Positions 49,352 through 59,073 of a stretch of DNA of 64,000 nucleotides are shown one piece after another. The notes under the pieces are model-generated. The model saw nothing but the letters and a program-made list of their open reading frames with translations, was not told where the DNA came from and ran no database searches. The position numbers were made by a program, and so were the translations under genes. Within the stretch, counting starts at the first letter, position 1. Every line of letters starts with the position of its first letter. This DNA comes from Ardenticatenaceae bacterium (GTDB lineage Bacteria > Chloroflexota > Anaerolineae > Promineifilales > Promineifilaceae): assembly GCA_020634315.1 (NCBI GenBank), contig JACKBV010000002.1, positions 62,001-126,000 of the forward strand, written 5' to 3'.

Positions 49352-49379
49352 CTCTCAAAAGCTATCGGATACATTTTTT
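49352..49379 (-). promoter_or_regulatory. motif shared with the region upstream of the DUF35 gene (copy 2)
   Basis: On the reverse strand A6T, 6 bp, GATAGCTTTTGAGAG, about 100 bp upstream of the reductase start. See the copy at 45524-45552. Confidence 0.5.
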
Positions 49380-49465
49380 GGCAGGAAAAATGAGAGGGGG
49401 TTAATGGTTCTGGCAGCCATCTGAAGAGCGCCCAACCGGGGAAACAGGTGCCAGCGTGTCCGCCG

Positions 49466-50833
49466 TTAACTATCTGGCGCGTATGACTGCGGCGCAATCG
49501 GCGCTTGCTGCGGCGGGATGGGCGCGGTGAAATAATTGGTGAGGGTATAGGCCATAACCGGGTAAATGAGCTTTTGCGTGCCGGTGGCAATGCCACCAAA
49601 ACCACCGCCCAGATACCAGATAGCCGCGCCCTTAATTTGTGGATAGGGCGCATAGAGGCGCGAAGCCCAGGCAATGTCTTGCATTGCCTGCTCTGGCGAA
49701 GGCACTTCCTGGTAAGTCCAGCCCCATTCGGTAATCAGCACGGTGGGGCGAGGAATGCCGTATTGGTCACAAATGCGGAATAGTTCCTGAAAACGGCCGA
49801 TTTTATACGGATACCCATCGCCAATATCATCGCGCACATAGCTGTACTCGTGCAGCGCGATTCCCAGACGGTCTGGATATTGCGCCGCCAGCCGCAAAAA
49901 GTCCAACATGGCGGGCGTTTGCCAATGTTCTGGCTCTGGTTCGCCCGACGACCAACCAAATGCGGCCCATTTATACCCGTCAGCAAGTGCTAATTCGGCC
50001 GTTGCCAGGGCAAACTGCCCCAGCCATTCGGAGCGATTTTTGTCAACCTCATTGATGGTCTCGATCCAAACAAGGCTGGGATCCAGCTCTGGCGGCCATA
50101 CTTCCATGTGGCGCTGCCAATGACGGTATGCCGCTTCCTCCGGCGACAGGTCATATTCTGGCACATCGTAAATGTCGCCGGTAGCGCGGCGGAAAACAAG
50201 CGTGTGGGGCACACCGCTTTGCTTCATCAATTCTTGCGCAAAGAAAAGGGGCTGCGCGTTATCCACGCTTTTCAGGAAAAAGGGAATGCCCGCAGCATCA
50301 AGCTGACGCATCCACTCTTCTAAACCGGCGCTGTTGCCACCAACGGCCGTATGAAAGCCGATTTTGACTGTTGCCAGGGCTTGCCCGGAGGCGTTCAGCT
50401 GCTCACGCAATGCCGTAAAATCAAGGATAGGGATGGGGGTTGGCGTGGGTTGTGGGGTGGCAGTTGGCAATGGCGTGGCGGTTGGCGTGGCGGTTGGCAT
50501 GAGTGGCTGCCCGGCAATGTAGGGGAAATAGTAAGCGCGTCCGCCGACGGCAACGGGTGTCAATGGGGGAAAGGTGACGGATGGGGCAATGGTGGTTGTG
50601 GCAAGGGGATAGGGGGCAACGGCCGTTGCCGTAGCCACAGGATAAGCCAAAAGTGTTGCGGTTGAAGCTATTGGAGGGGAAACGGCCGTTAACGAGAGGG
50701 TGGGTGTGGAAACGGCCGTGTTCGTAATGGTTAGCGCCTCTTCTTGTGGTAGCGGGGGAACAGTGTCACGACACCCAGACACCATCAACAAAAGACCCCA
50801 CACCGCGAAACAAATCAGAACCAGACGATGCAT
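49466..50833 (-). CDS. lipoprotein with a glycoside-hydrolase-like TIM barrel
   Basis: 455 residues from ATG 50833. Signal peptide with lipobox LMVSGC, so it is lipid-anchored outside the membrane. A 90-residue Thr/Pro-rich linker (TATPTATPLPTATPQPTP) leads to a barrel of about 320 residues. Clan A glycosidase features: the acid/base Asn-Glu in WIETINEVDKN, a HEYSY strand, and a probable nucleophile Glu in VLITEWGWTY. Closest in style to GH39/GH5-like enzymes, but the family and substrate cannot be set from sequence alone. Likely acts on an extracellular polysaccharide. Between a kinase gene and the mevalonate cluster. Confidence 0.78.
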   Translation of the reverse strand: MHRLVLICFAVWGLLLMVSGCRDTVPPLPQEEALTITNTAVSTPTLSLTAVSPPIASTATLLAYPVATATAVAPYPLATTTIAPSVTFPPLTPVAVGGRAYYFPYIAGQPLMPTATPTATPLPTATPQPTPTPIPILDFTALREQLNASGQALATVKIGFHTAVGGNSAGLEEWMRQLDAAGIPFFLKSVDNAQPLFFAQELMKQSGVPHTLVFRRATGDIYDVPEYDLSPEEAAYRHWQRHMEVWPPELDPSLVWIETINEVDKNRSEWLGQFALATAELALADGYKWAAFGWSSGEPEPEHWQTPAMLDFLRLAAQYPDRLGIALHEYSYVRDDIGDGYPYKIGRFQELFRICDQYGIPRPTVLITEWGWTYQEVPSPEQAMQDIAWASRLYAPYPQIKGAAIWYLGGGFGGIATGTQKLIYPVMAYTLTNYFTAPIPPQQAPIAPQSYAPDS

Positions 50834-50852
50834 AAGAGCCAATCATACCCGC

Positions 50853-53800
50853 TCAACTCTCACCCAAACCACCTTGCTCATACACACCTAATGGGAACCA
50901 AACCCGAAAGATAGACCCCTTCCCCACTTCGCTCTCCAATTCAATCTGCCCACTGTGCAAATCGACAATCTCCTTCACAATTGCCAGACCCAACCCTGTA
51001 CCGGGGACATCACGCGGCAACAAATGTTGTCCGCGATAAAACCGATCAAACAAATGCAGCCGATCCACGGGATTGATTCCTACACCCGTGTCTTCCACAT
51101 GCAAACAAACCTTCTCCCCAGTTTCAGACAAATAAGTTTTGACCACAATTGCGCCCGTCATCGTGTATTTGATGCTGTTTGTCACCAAATTCGTCACCAC
51201 TTGCGCCAATTGATTTCGCTCTCCCCAAATTTGGGGCAAGTCAACATCCGGCACAAATTCCAAGTCTAACCCAGCCTCTTGCGCCTGTACCTGATGCGCC
51301 ATCACCACCGGTTCCACCAGTGCATTGAGCGACAACAAGGTAAATTCAATGCGCTCTCGCCCCATCTCAATGCGCGACAAATCTAAAATACTTTCAATCA
51401 ACTGTCGCAAGCGCTCTGCTTGCTGCTGCAACACTCGCTGATACTTTTCCGTATTTTCAGCCTTCCCTCGCTGCAACAAATCAAGGTAAAGCTGCAAATT
51501 GTGTACCGGCGTTCGCAGCTCATGTGAAACGTCAGAAACAAATTTCGACTTCAATCGATCCAACGCCTGCAACTGCTCATAAGCAATAGCCAGCTCTTGT
51601 GTACGTTCAGCAACACGCTGTTCCAAAATAGCAGCTTGCGCCACCAATTGTTCATGTAAAGTCGCCCGGTTAATGGCATTGGCGACCATATCGGCAATGG
51701 CAACAAGCCAACGCACCTCCTCATCCGTGAATACCATCTGCCGCCCCACCCACAACGCCCCAATTGCTTGTTGTTGTATGGTCAAAGGCACACAGGCTAC
51801 ACCAGGAGGCAAATTCATGATAATGCTCTCAGCAGGCAATGGGTGTGGCGGACGATTGACAACAACTTGATTGTGGGCAACAACATATCCACAAATACTG
51901 GGCTGGGCATCAGGGATACGCCTACCAGAAACAGATGCCACCGAACCGACAGCCAATTCGACAATATTGAGTTCAGCTTCTGCATCGTACATAATGAAGG
52001 CTGCCCCGTCAGCCTGCACCAAAGAGCGCACTTGTTGCAGCACAATCGGGGTCATTTCAGCGCGTGTTTCCGCTTTGCGTAAAGCGGTCGCCACCATCAA
52101 GATAGCCTCGCGCTCTTGTTCGCGTTGCATGCGCGACGTGATGTCTTTTCCCGCATGGACAAAAAGAGGGCGGTCGTCTTGCCAATCACGCAGTGGCGTG
52201 ATTGTTTTCTCTTCGTAGTACCACTTGCCATTCTTTTTGCGGTTAATGGCAATGCCGCGAAAATGCTGCACATCTCTCACATCTTGCCATGAGTCTAAAA
52301 ATTGCTGCTCATTCGGCCAACCCAAGCCTAACGAGGCCAGGGTTTTACCCAAAACCTCTGCCTTTGTGTAGCCGGTGAGCGTCTCAAATGCGGGGTTGAC
52401 ATATTTCAATGTGCCGTGGCGATCGGTGATGTAAATCAAATCGGCCGTTTGCTCGACAGCACTGGCTAATTTGTGTACCTCTTGTTCGTTGCGCAGCCGC
52501 TCTAACGCCGCCGCCAATTGCCCGGCAATGGTCATCAAAAAGCGCTCATCATCGGGGCCAAAGGCATTGAGTTCGGGGCTTTCCGCATTGAGCACACCCA
52601 ACGTGCGTTTGCCGACTTTGATAGGCACGCATAACTCTGACAGGACTTGTGGATCGCCCACGACATAGAGTGGCTCTTGTCGCACATCAGCGATCCGTTT
52701 CGGCTGCCCGGTACGCGCCACATAACCAATGATGCCACGTTCCAGGGGCACTTCTGTGTGCCTAACGCCTACCTCTTCGTGGTAAGAGGCGTGGGCACGC
52801 AACATACTCGTTTCTTCGTCAAAGAGCAAGATACCAAGCACATGCGGATAAAAGATAGTGCGCAAAATCTCGGTAGCCCGTTCAATAATGACATCGCCGC
52901 GGGCCGCTTCAACCGCAGCATCGGCTATGGCATGTAAGACTTTTAGCTCTTGTAGTTGACGCTGACTGGCTTCATACAATTGCGTATTGCGCATCGCAAT
53001 TGCTACCTGGTTGGCAAATGCCAATGATAAATTGGCATCTGCGGCCGAAAAGCGCTGCTCTTTTTTGCTATCAACGGCCAACATGCCAATAACCTGATCT
53101 TGGATGATCAAGGGCACGCCGAGCCAGGATTTGATGTGTGCATGTGGATATTGGGCAAATGTGGGGTAACTGCCAGGCGCATTGTGGAGAATGTGTGCCT
53201 GTCGTTGTTGGACGACATGGGTATTGGGGTTGTCCCCCGGTATCGGGAAGTAAAGGCCAATGACGGCATCGGGATCCTCCCAGCCGCGCCCACCCACTAT
53301 TTCTAAACGGCCGTTCTTGAGGAGTTGGATCGAGGCGCTGTCATACGGGATGACGCGTTCTAATTGCTGCAAAATGCGATCAATGGCTTCATCGGAATGT
53401 AACGTGGAAGCGACAATGGCTCCAGTCTGGTATAGGGTTTCGGCCTCGTGAACACGACGGTGTGCCTCTTCTACCAAACGCGTGTGCTCCAAAGCTTGCG
53501 CAGCCTGATAGGCGACCAACGACAGGAGGCTTATCTCTGTGGGGGCAAAGTCATGATGTCCAGAACAGCCAACACGAAGCACGCCGATGATGCCAACGTG
53601 GTTGCGCAGGGGAACGATGATGTAGCTTTTTTGTGTTGTGGCCGTTTGTCCGGTTTGCCCTGTTTGTAAGACGCGTCCTTCTAAGGAAGAGGCGATGGGG
53701 ATGTGGTAACGGCCGTTTCCCCCCACCCCTGCAATCTCTGCCCCCACCGCAACCAAGTCCACCTTCTCCGCATCCGGCAGCAACAACATAACCTCATCAA

Positions 53801-54635
53801 AATCCAACAACTGCTGCACAACATGCGTAATTGCCTGCGCGACTTGCCCCCTATCCGTCAAGCCCAACAACGTCTGACTTAAAGCCAGCAGCGCATCCTG
53901 CTCCTCAATACGTTGAGACTGCGTTTGCTCGCGTAATCGGCCGACCTCAAGCACAGCCGCCACCTGGCTGGCAAAAATAGAATAGACATGAACATCATCA
54001 ATTTGCAGCGTTTCGCCCCAAATTGTCATCACGCCCAACACCCGCCTTTCCACAGCCAACGGCAAATAAACAACCGCCGCATCCATCGTAATCCCCAACA
54101 CCGCTAACAACTGATTACGAAATGAGGGAGGCATATCTGGCAAAACAGCCTGCGCCAGACTTGTAGAGTCAGAGATAAATGCTGGCTGCTCCAAGGCAAC
54201 GATGTCATCAAGTAGGGGGAAATTCTCTCGCGTCAATTGGAAGCCAATCATAGACAAGCCAGCTAAAGCTTCCGCATGGCGCAGTTGCGGCAAATCAACC
54301 GATTGATAACGAATAAACAAGTTTTGCGTGGGCAAATCAAACAGAGAAACGACACAATACAAGCCCAGGCGCTTCAGGTGATCGCCCAATACGGCCAAAA
54401 TCTGATCCAGGTCGGCAATGGCTTCAATCTGGGTGGTGACATGCCCCAAGGCCATGATCAAGTTCTGCGTATGAGACAACTGTGTCTCACGCGCAGCAAT
54501 CTGCGCGGCCACGCGGCCATCCACTTCCGCTTGCAAACGAACCAGGTCTTGTTTTGCCGCATCTAGTTCGGCTTGCAGCAAGCGCACCTGACGTTGAGCT
54601 GCGTCTAGTTGATGCTGTACATCGCCCTGGGCCAA
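50853..54635 (-). CDS. soluble multi-GAF/PAS sensor histidine kinase
   Basis: 1,260 residues from a TTG start with AAAGGAG upstream. An N-terminal coiled coil (1-60) is followed by about four GAF domains (roughly 60-235, 245-395, 405-560, 565-725), one PAS domain (SAVEQTADLIYITDRHGTLKYV), another GAF (about 855-1000), a coiled coil, HisKA with VSHELRTPVHNLQLYL (His about 1037) and the ATPase domain with VEDTGVGI and GTGLGLAIVKEI. No membrane segment and no receiver. Many stacked GAF domains suggest integration of several small-molecule signals. It starts 17 bp after the M24 peptidase gene on the same strand. Confidence 0.9.
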   Translation of the reverse strand: MAQGDVQHQLDAAQRQVRLLQAELDAAKQDLVRLQAEVDGRVAAQIAARETQLSHTQNLIMALGHVTTQIEAIADLDQILAVLGDHLKRLGLYCVVSLFDLPTQNLFIRYQSVDLPQLRHAEALAGLSMIGFQLTRENFPLLDDIVALEQPAFISDSTSLAQAVLPDMPPSFRNQLLAVLGITMDAAVVYLPLAVERRVLGVMTIWGETLQIDDVHVYSIFASQVAAVLEVGRLREQTQSQRIEEQDALLALSQTLLGLTDRGQVAQAITHVVQQLLDFDEVMLLLPDAEKVDLVAVGAEIAGVGGNGRYHIPIASSLEGRVLQTGQTGQTATTQKSYIIVPLRNHVGIIGVLRVGCSGHHDFAPTEISLLSLVAYQAAQALEHTRLVEEAHRRVHEAETLYQTGAIVASTLHSDEAIDRILQQLERVIPYDSASIQLLKNGRLEIVGGRGWEDPDAVIGLYFPIPGDNPNTHVVQQRQAHILHNAPGSYPTFAQYPHAHIKSWLGVPLIIQDQVIGMLAVDSKKEQRFSAADANLSLAFANQVAIAMRNTQLYEASQRQLQELKVLHAIADAAVEAARGDVIIERATEILRTIFYPHVLGILLFDEETSMLRAHASYHEEVGVRHTEVPLERGIIGYVARTGQPKRIADVRQEPLYVVGDPQVLSELCVPIKVGKRTLGVLNAESPELNAFGPDDERFLMTIAGQLAAALERLRNEQEVHKLASAVEQTADLIYITDRHGTLKYVNPAFETLTGYTKAEVLGKTLASLGLGWPNEQQFLDSWQDVRDVQHFRGIAINRKKNGKWYYEEKTITPLRDWQDDRPLFVHAGKDITSRMQREQEREAILMVATALRKAETRAEMTPIVLQQVRSLVQADGAAFIMYDAEAELNIVELAVGSVASVSGRRIPDAQPSICGYVVAHNQVVVNRPPHPLPAESIIMNLPPGVACVPLTIQQQAIGALWVGRQMVFTDEEVRWLVAIADMVANAINRATLHEQLVAQAAILEQRVAERTQELAIAYEQLQALDRLKSKFVSDVSHELRTPVHNLQLYLDLLQRGKAENTEKYQRVLQQQAERLRQLIESILDLSRIEMGRERIEFTLLSLNALVEPVVMAHQVQAQEAGLDLEFVPDVDLPQIWGERNQLAQVVTNLVTNSIKYTMTGAIVVKTYLSETGEKVCLHVEDTGVGINPVDRLHLFDRFYRGQHLLPRDVPGTGLGLAIVKEIVDLHSGQIELESEVGKGSIFRVWFPLGVYEQGGLGES

Positions 54636-54652
54636 AAGAACTCCTTTGCCAG

Positions 54653-55756
54653 TTAACCGACTGTTATTAACTCGCGTGTCAAAGACGTCAGGCAGTGATA
54701 GCCATCTGCTGTAACCACCACATCATCTTCAATACGGACGCCGCCTTTGCCGGGGATATAGATGCCGGGTTCGACAGTAAACACATTGCCCACACCAAGC
54801 GGCTCTGTGTACCCTTCCATCATAAATGGCGGCTCATGTATCTCCAGACCCAAACCATGACCGGTACGGTGAATGAAATATTCGCCAAAGCCAGCGTTAT
54901 CAATCACGCCACGCGCTGCACGATCTACGTCGCGCCCGGTTGCGCCGGGTTTTGTGGCTTGCTTACCCGCTTCATTTGCCAGCTTGACCACCTCGTAAAT
55001 GTGGCGTAGTTCATCACTGATTTCGCCGACAGCAAAGGTACGGGTAATATCCGAAGGATATTCATCAACAAAGCAGCCCCAGTCGATAACCAATAAATCG
55101 CCAGCCTGGAGTTTTTGGTCGGTGGGCACGGCATGTGGCGATGCCCCATTTGGCCCGGTGGAGACGATGGGACTAAAGGCAATGGAATCGGCACCACCGT
55201 TTAACAATTCCTGGGTGAGCATGGCAGCCACTTGTTTTTCAGTCATGCCAATGCGAATGCGTGGGATGAGGCGCTCCATTGCGGTTTCGGCAACGACAAT
55301 GGCTTTTTTCATGGCGGCCAATTCGTCGTCGTCTTTTATCAGTCGCAGCGACATCAGTAATGGCTCGGCGTGTGTCATTTGCAAGCCAGGAGCGTACCGC
55401 TTTAATAGTTCTAGCTCCAACACACGCATGTGCAGTGCTTCTACGCCTAACAGGTAATCAGACAGTTCTAATTGGGCACAGGCCTGTTGGAACGCGCCTG
55501 TGTAGCCCTCGTCATCACTCCAGGCAAAAATGCGGTCGGTGGGAATGCCAACGGCTCGCGCTTTCATCGCCTCCAGCGTGGGAATAACGATGGCTGGCTC
55601 GTCATCGGCGGGGATGAAGAGGACGATGGGGCGCTCGCTCAGATGGGAGTGAATGCCGCTTACGTAAACCATGTTGGGGCCGGGGACAAGGGCTATGCCA
55701 TCCAGGCCATTGGCTAAAATTTGTTCGGTTAATTGTTGCAAACGTTGTTGATTCAT
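54653..55756 (-). CDS. M24 metallopeptidase (Xaa-Pro aminopeptidase-like)
   Basis: 367 residues. N-terminal creatinase-like domain (about 1-130) and a pita-bread peptidase domain. Metal ligands of the dinuclear site are visible: Asp in DLLVIDWGCFVDEYPSDITRTF (two Asp), His in HRTGHGLGLEIHEPPFM, then two Glu in FTVEPGIYIPGKGGVRIEDDVVV. This removes N-terminal residues before proline, most likely in the cytosol. Length is typical of PepQ/PepP-like proteins. Grouped with a biotinyl protein, NfeD and a kinase on the same strand. Confidence 0.93.
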   Translation of the reverse strand: MNQQRLQQLTEQILANGLDGIALVPGPNMVYVSGIHSHLSERPIVLFIPADDEPAIVIPTLEAMKARAVGIPTDRIFAWSDDEGYTGAFQQACAQLELSDYLLGVEALHMRVLELELLKRYAPGLQMTHAEPLLMSLRLIKDDDELAAMKKAIVVAETAMERLIPRIRIGMTEKQVAAMLTQELLNGGADSIAFSPIVSTGPNGASPHAVPTDQKLQAGDLLVIDWGCFVDEYPSDITRTFAVGEISDELRHIYEVVKLANEAGKQATKPGATGRDVDRAARGVIDNAGFGEYFIHRTGHGLGLEIHEPPFMMEGYTEPLGVGNVFTVEPGIYIPGKGGVRIEDDVVVTADGYHCLTSLTRELITVG

Positions 55757-55800
55757 GATTATTTTCTCAGTCTCATCCAGGCAAATAGTTAATGATAGAT

Positions 55801-56307
55801 TTACACGGCCGTTTCCATCACCTCTACCAGCAATTCACCAGCCGGTACAGAATCGCCAGCAGTGCAATGAACGGCCGTTACCGTGCCTGCATACGGCGCT
55901 TGAATAGGAATCACCATCTTCATGGATTCCAGCAAAATCAATTTATCACCCTCATCGACCACATCACCCACCTGCACCAACACTTGCGAAACGACAGCGG
56001 GAATGGTCGCCGCAAGCGCTCCTTCGTTGGCAGCAGCGCCGCTGCCCCGCTCGCGCACTCGTTCGTAAGAAAAGGTACGGCCGTTCACCCAAACCTGCCG
56101 CTTATCGCCAGACAAATGTGCAAAAACCTGCACGCGGCGGCGCTGCCCATCCGGCAGCAATTCCTCCAGCAGCAGCGTGCCATCCCCTTGGTCAATCAAG
56201 TGCAGTTCAGCAGCCACACCATCCCGCTCAATACGCAGCACGCCGCCCTGCCGGGTGACATCCAATTCGACTTCCTGTTGGTTGACATTGACTTTCACTG
56301 TCGCCAT
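55801..56307 (-). CDS. biotin/lipoyl carrier domain protein
   Basis: 168 residues. The C-terminal 75 residues are a biotinyl domain: VLVQVGDVVDEGDKLILLESMKMVIPIQAPYAGTV, with the Lys of ESMKM as attachment point (EAMKM in most carboxylases; Ser replaces Ala). The N-terminal part is a beta-rich domain like the BT-like region in acyl-CoA carboxylase alpha chains. No carboxylase gene adjoins it, so its partner must be elsewhere. It lies 6 bp from the NfeD gene, suggesting co-expression. Confidence 0.85.
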   Translation of the reverse strand: MATVKVNVNQQEVELDVTRQGGVLRIERDGVAAELHLIDQGDGTLLLEELLPDGQRRRVQVFAHLSGDKRQVWVNGRTFSYERVRERGSGAAANEGALAATIPAVVSQVLVQVGDVVDEGDKLILLESMKMVIPIQAPYAGTVTAVHCTAGDSVPAGELLVEVMETAV

Positions 56308-56313
56308 ATATTT

Positions 56314-57675
56314 TTATCCTTGTTGACGTTTTACTGTGAGCAGCAGACCGGAAACGGCCGTTACCGCCACCTTCTCCCCTGCCGCTATCGGCTCCTCCGC
56401 CCGCGCCTGCCACAACTCGCCATTCACCAACACCATCCCGGCATACGCCCCCGCTTCCTGGGTGGTGGCAAACGCCTTGCGCACCAACGCCGTTTGGCCC
56501 AATAACCCTTCTGCCCCTGTGCGCGGCTGCCTTTTTTGTGCGGCCATCGCCTTCATCGCCACAAAAATGAAAAAGGCGGCCGTGATGACACTAACCCCAA
56601 CCGCTCCCGGCACCGAAATCCGCGCAAACTCTGGCGATCCCGGCGAATTAAACAACACCAACAAACCTGCTAACAACGTTACCGCACCTGTCACACCTAA
56701 CGCTCCATGATTGGTTGCCAGCGCCTCAGCTGCAAAGAGGGCAAAAGCAACCACAATCAACCCCAATCCCAACCAATTTACCGGCAGCTGCCCGGCACCA
56801 TACAATCCCAAAGCCAAAGCCAACACGCCAATAAACCCCGCCACCCAACCGCCAGGGCTGGACAACTCAATTAAAATGGCCTGCGCACCAATGGCAAACA
56901 AGACACTGACCAGCAGCGGATTTGCCAACATTTGCAAAATCTGTTCGAGGAAATTCATGGCAAATGGCTGTTGGCGGGCAACGGCCGTTGCCAGGGCCAC
57001 TTCACTGCCATCCACCAGCACAACCCGCCCATCAAGCTGCCGCAGCAAATCAGGTATATCTACCGCCACAACGTCAATCAGGCCAATTTCTAACGCCTCA
57101 TCCGCCGTAACAGCCCGCGCATCCTCAATCATCTCTTCGGCTAAAGCGACCGCCGCCTCGCCGCGTCGTGCCGCCAAACCGCGCACCTGTGCGCGTAAAT
57201 CTTCAATCAACTTGCGCGAAATGGTCTCTTCCAATTCGGCACCGCCGTCGCCCACCGGCGATGCTGCGCCGATCACCGTTTCCGGAGCCATCCCGCTGGC
57301 ATGAGCCGCCAACGTGATGATGCTGCCCGCCGAAGCCGCTTGTGCGCCACGCGGCCCAATGTACACAATCACCGGCACCGAAGAAGTGCGCAAAAGCTGC
57401 ACGATGTCTTGTGTCGGGTCTAAATTACCGCCGGGCGTATCGAGCACAATTAAAACGGCCGTTGCGCCCGTCTCTTCTGCCGCGGCAATCCCTCGCTCAA
57501 AATAACTCGCCATCGCCGGCGTAACAGGCCCCTCAATTTCCAACACGAGCACAGAGCCATCCTGCGCCTGCACCTGCTGCCAGGCAATGGCGCAAAGCAG
57601 TACCCACAAATTCAGCAACGCGATCCGCCACATTTTACGCCACTGCCGGGGACTTTTCCTCCCAATCTCCTTCAC
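56314..57675 (-). CDS. nfeD: NfeD-family membrane serine protease
   Basis: 453 residues. Signal sequence (about 10-38), ClpP-class protease domain with the Ser of GAQAASAGSIITLAAH, the following GAASPVGDGG, a downstream Lys dyad region (ISRKLIEDLRAQVR), four to five membrane helices (about 235-370) and a C-terminal OB-fold NfeD domain (LLGQTALVRKAF...). Long NfeD proteins cleave C-terminal tails of partner membrane proteins such as stomatins. No stomatin gene is nearby. Seen: palindrome copies giving TAV. Confidence 0.92.
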   Translation of the reverse strand: MKEIGRKSPRQWRKMWRIALLNLWVLLCAIAWQQVQAQDGSVLVLEIEGPVTPAMASYFERGIAAAEETGATAVLIVLDTPGGNLDPTQDIVQLLRTSSVPVIVYIGPRGAQAASAGSIITLAAHASGMAPETVIGAASPVGDGGAELEETISRKLIEDLRAQVRGLAARRGEAAVALAEEMIEDARAVTADEALEIGLIDVVAVDIPDLLRQLDGRVVLVDGSEVALATAVARQQPFAMNFLEQILQMLANPLLVSVLFAIGAQAILIELSSPGGWVAGFIGVLALALGLYGAGQLPVNWLGLGLIVVAFALFAAEALATNHGALGVTGAVTLLAGLLVLFNSPGSPEFARISVPGAVGVSVITAAFFIFVAMKAMAAQKRQPRTGAEGLLGQTALVRKAFATTQEAGAYAGMVLVNGELWQARAEEPIAAGEKVAVTAVSGLLLTVKRQQG

Positions 57676-57699
57676 GTCATCACTCCTGATCTTGTCAGC

Positions 57700-58953
57700 C
57701 TATCCAGATTGTGGCCCATATCCTTCCAACGGCATAGCGACATAAAAAACGCTGCCCTGTCCTTCCACGCTTTCAGCCCAGATACGGCCGTTTTGCAATT
57801 CCACCAATTCACGCGCAATCGCCAAACCAAGTCCCAACCCCTCATACTGCCGCCGCAAATGATGTTCCACCTGGTAAAAACGCTTAAAAATTCGCTCCAA
57901 CTTGTCCTGTGGAATACCCAGCCCGGTATCTTTCACATACAACCACGCTTCTACGCCATGAACCTCCAGCCCCATGCTGATTCGCCCTTTTTCCGGCGTA
58001 AACTTAATCGCATTGTCCAGCAAGTTGTTCAGCACAATGCCCATCACCTGTTGGTCGCCCATCGTGCGCAGCGTGCGCGAAGGCAGGCGCAGCGTCACAT
58101 TTTGCTGCTTCGCCACAATCGTATCCTTATTGCCCAAGACAACTTCACGCACCAACGCGCCTAAATCAATCGGCTCTAAGGAAAGGGCAGCCTGCCCGGC
58201 ATCCACATATTGCAAATTTAACATGTCCTGAATCAAGGTGCGCAGTTTGACAGCGGCAGTCATCACGCTGTCTAACTGTTCCGCCATCGCCGGATCCGCC
58301 TCTTCACGCAAAAACGACACATACCCCAAAATCACCGACAGCGGTGTGCGCAGTTCATGCGAAGCAATGGCGATGAAATCCGTTTTGCGCTGATCCAATT
58401 CGTTTAGCTCATCATACGCATGTTGCAATTCCTGAATCAGGCGTGCTTTTTCTACAGCTACCCCGGCAATGTCCGCCAAAATCGAGAGCGTTTCCACATC
58501 TTCTGATGTAAACCGCCCTTCATGCTTGTTCAGCGCTTCCAGCACGCCCACCGGCCGATCCACATCATGCATGGGCACACCGAGAATGGATCGCGTTTGG
58601 AAGTTGATGGCTTGCGAGACAGATGGATTCCAGCGTGGGTCACGGGCAACATCGGCGATGATTAAGGGGCGATTGGAGGTAAGAACAGCGCCAGCAATGC
58701 TGCTGTCTAATGGCACAACGGCATCAGCCATTGCCGGGTCCATTTCGTCTGATGCCGCTTTGAAATGAAGTTGGCGCGTGTGGGGGTCTAGCAGCAATAT
58801 GGAAGCAGCTTCTGCGCCGGTAAGGGCGGCTGCCTGTTGAATGATATGTGTCAACAAGTCATCAATGTCCGTCTTGGAATTAAGTTCTCGACTAATATCG
58901 ACTAAACGCGCCAGCGTGCCTGAACTAACCTGGGAAACATTGATTTGTGTCAT
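57700..58953 (-). CDS. GAF-domain sensor histidine kinase
   Basis: 417 residues, soluble. GAF domain (about 15-165) with a typical DMDRPVGVLEALNKHEGRF-like segment (HDVDRPVGVLEALNKHEG), a coiled coil, HisKA with ASHELRTPLSVILGYVSF (His about 200) and the ATPase domain with N-box LLDNAIKFTP and GLGLGLAIARELV. No receiver. First gene of the group reaching down to the M24 peptidase. Divergent from hemW with 120 bp between. Confidence 0.9.
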   Translation of the reverse strand: MTQINVSQVSSGTLARLVDISRELNSKTDIDDLLTHIIQQAAALTGAEAASILLLDPHTRQLHFKAASDEMDPAMADAVVPLDSSIAGAVLTSNRPLIIADVARDPRWNPSVSQAINFQTRSILGVPMHDVDRPVGVLEALNKHEGRFTSEDVETLSILADIAGVAVEKARLIQELQHAYDELNELDQRKTDFIAIASHELRTPLSVILGYVSFLREEADPAMAEQLDSVMTAAVKLRTLIQDMLNLQYVDAGQAALSLEPIDLGALVREVVLGNKDTIVAKQQNVTLRLPSRTLRTMGDQQVMGIVLNNLLDNAIKFTPEKGRISMGLEVHGVEAWLYVKDTGLGIPQDKLERIFKRFYQVEHHLRRQYEGLGLGLAIARELVELQNGRIWAESVEGQGSVFYVAMPLEGYGPQSG

Positions 58954-59037
58954 AGAACTACCTTTTGGGAATGTTGTGCATCGCGTTGCTTATGCTGCGT
59001 AGTGCTTCTCTTGATCCTGAAGATATGATACGAAATG

Positions 59038-59066
59038 CTGATAGGAGATACAAGCTCTTGTATAAT
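59038..59066 (+). promoter_or_regulatory. promoter of leaderless hemW
   Basis: CTGATA, 17-bp spacer, TATAAT. The start point expected 7-8 bp after the -10 box is the A of the ATG at 59074. Confidence 0.65.
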
Positions 59067-59073
59067 CTCGCCG

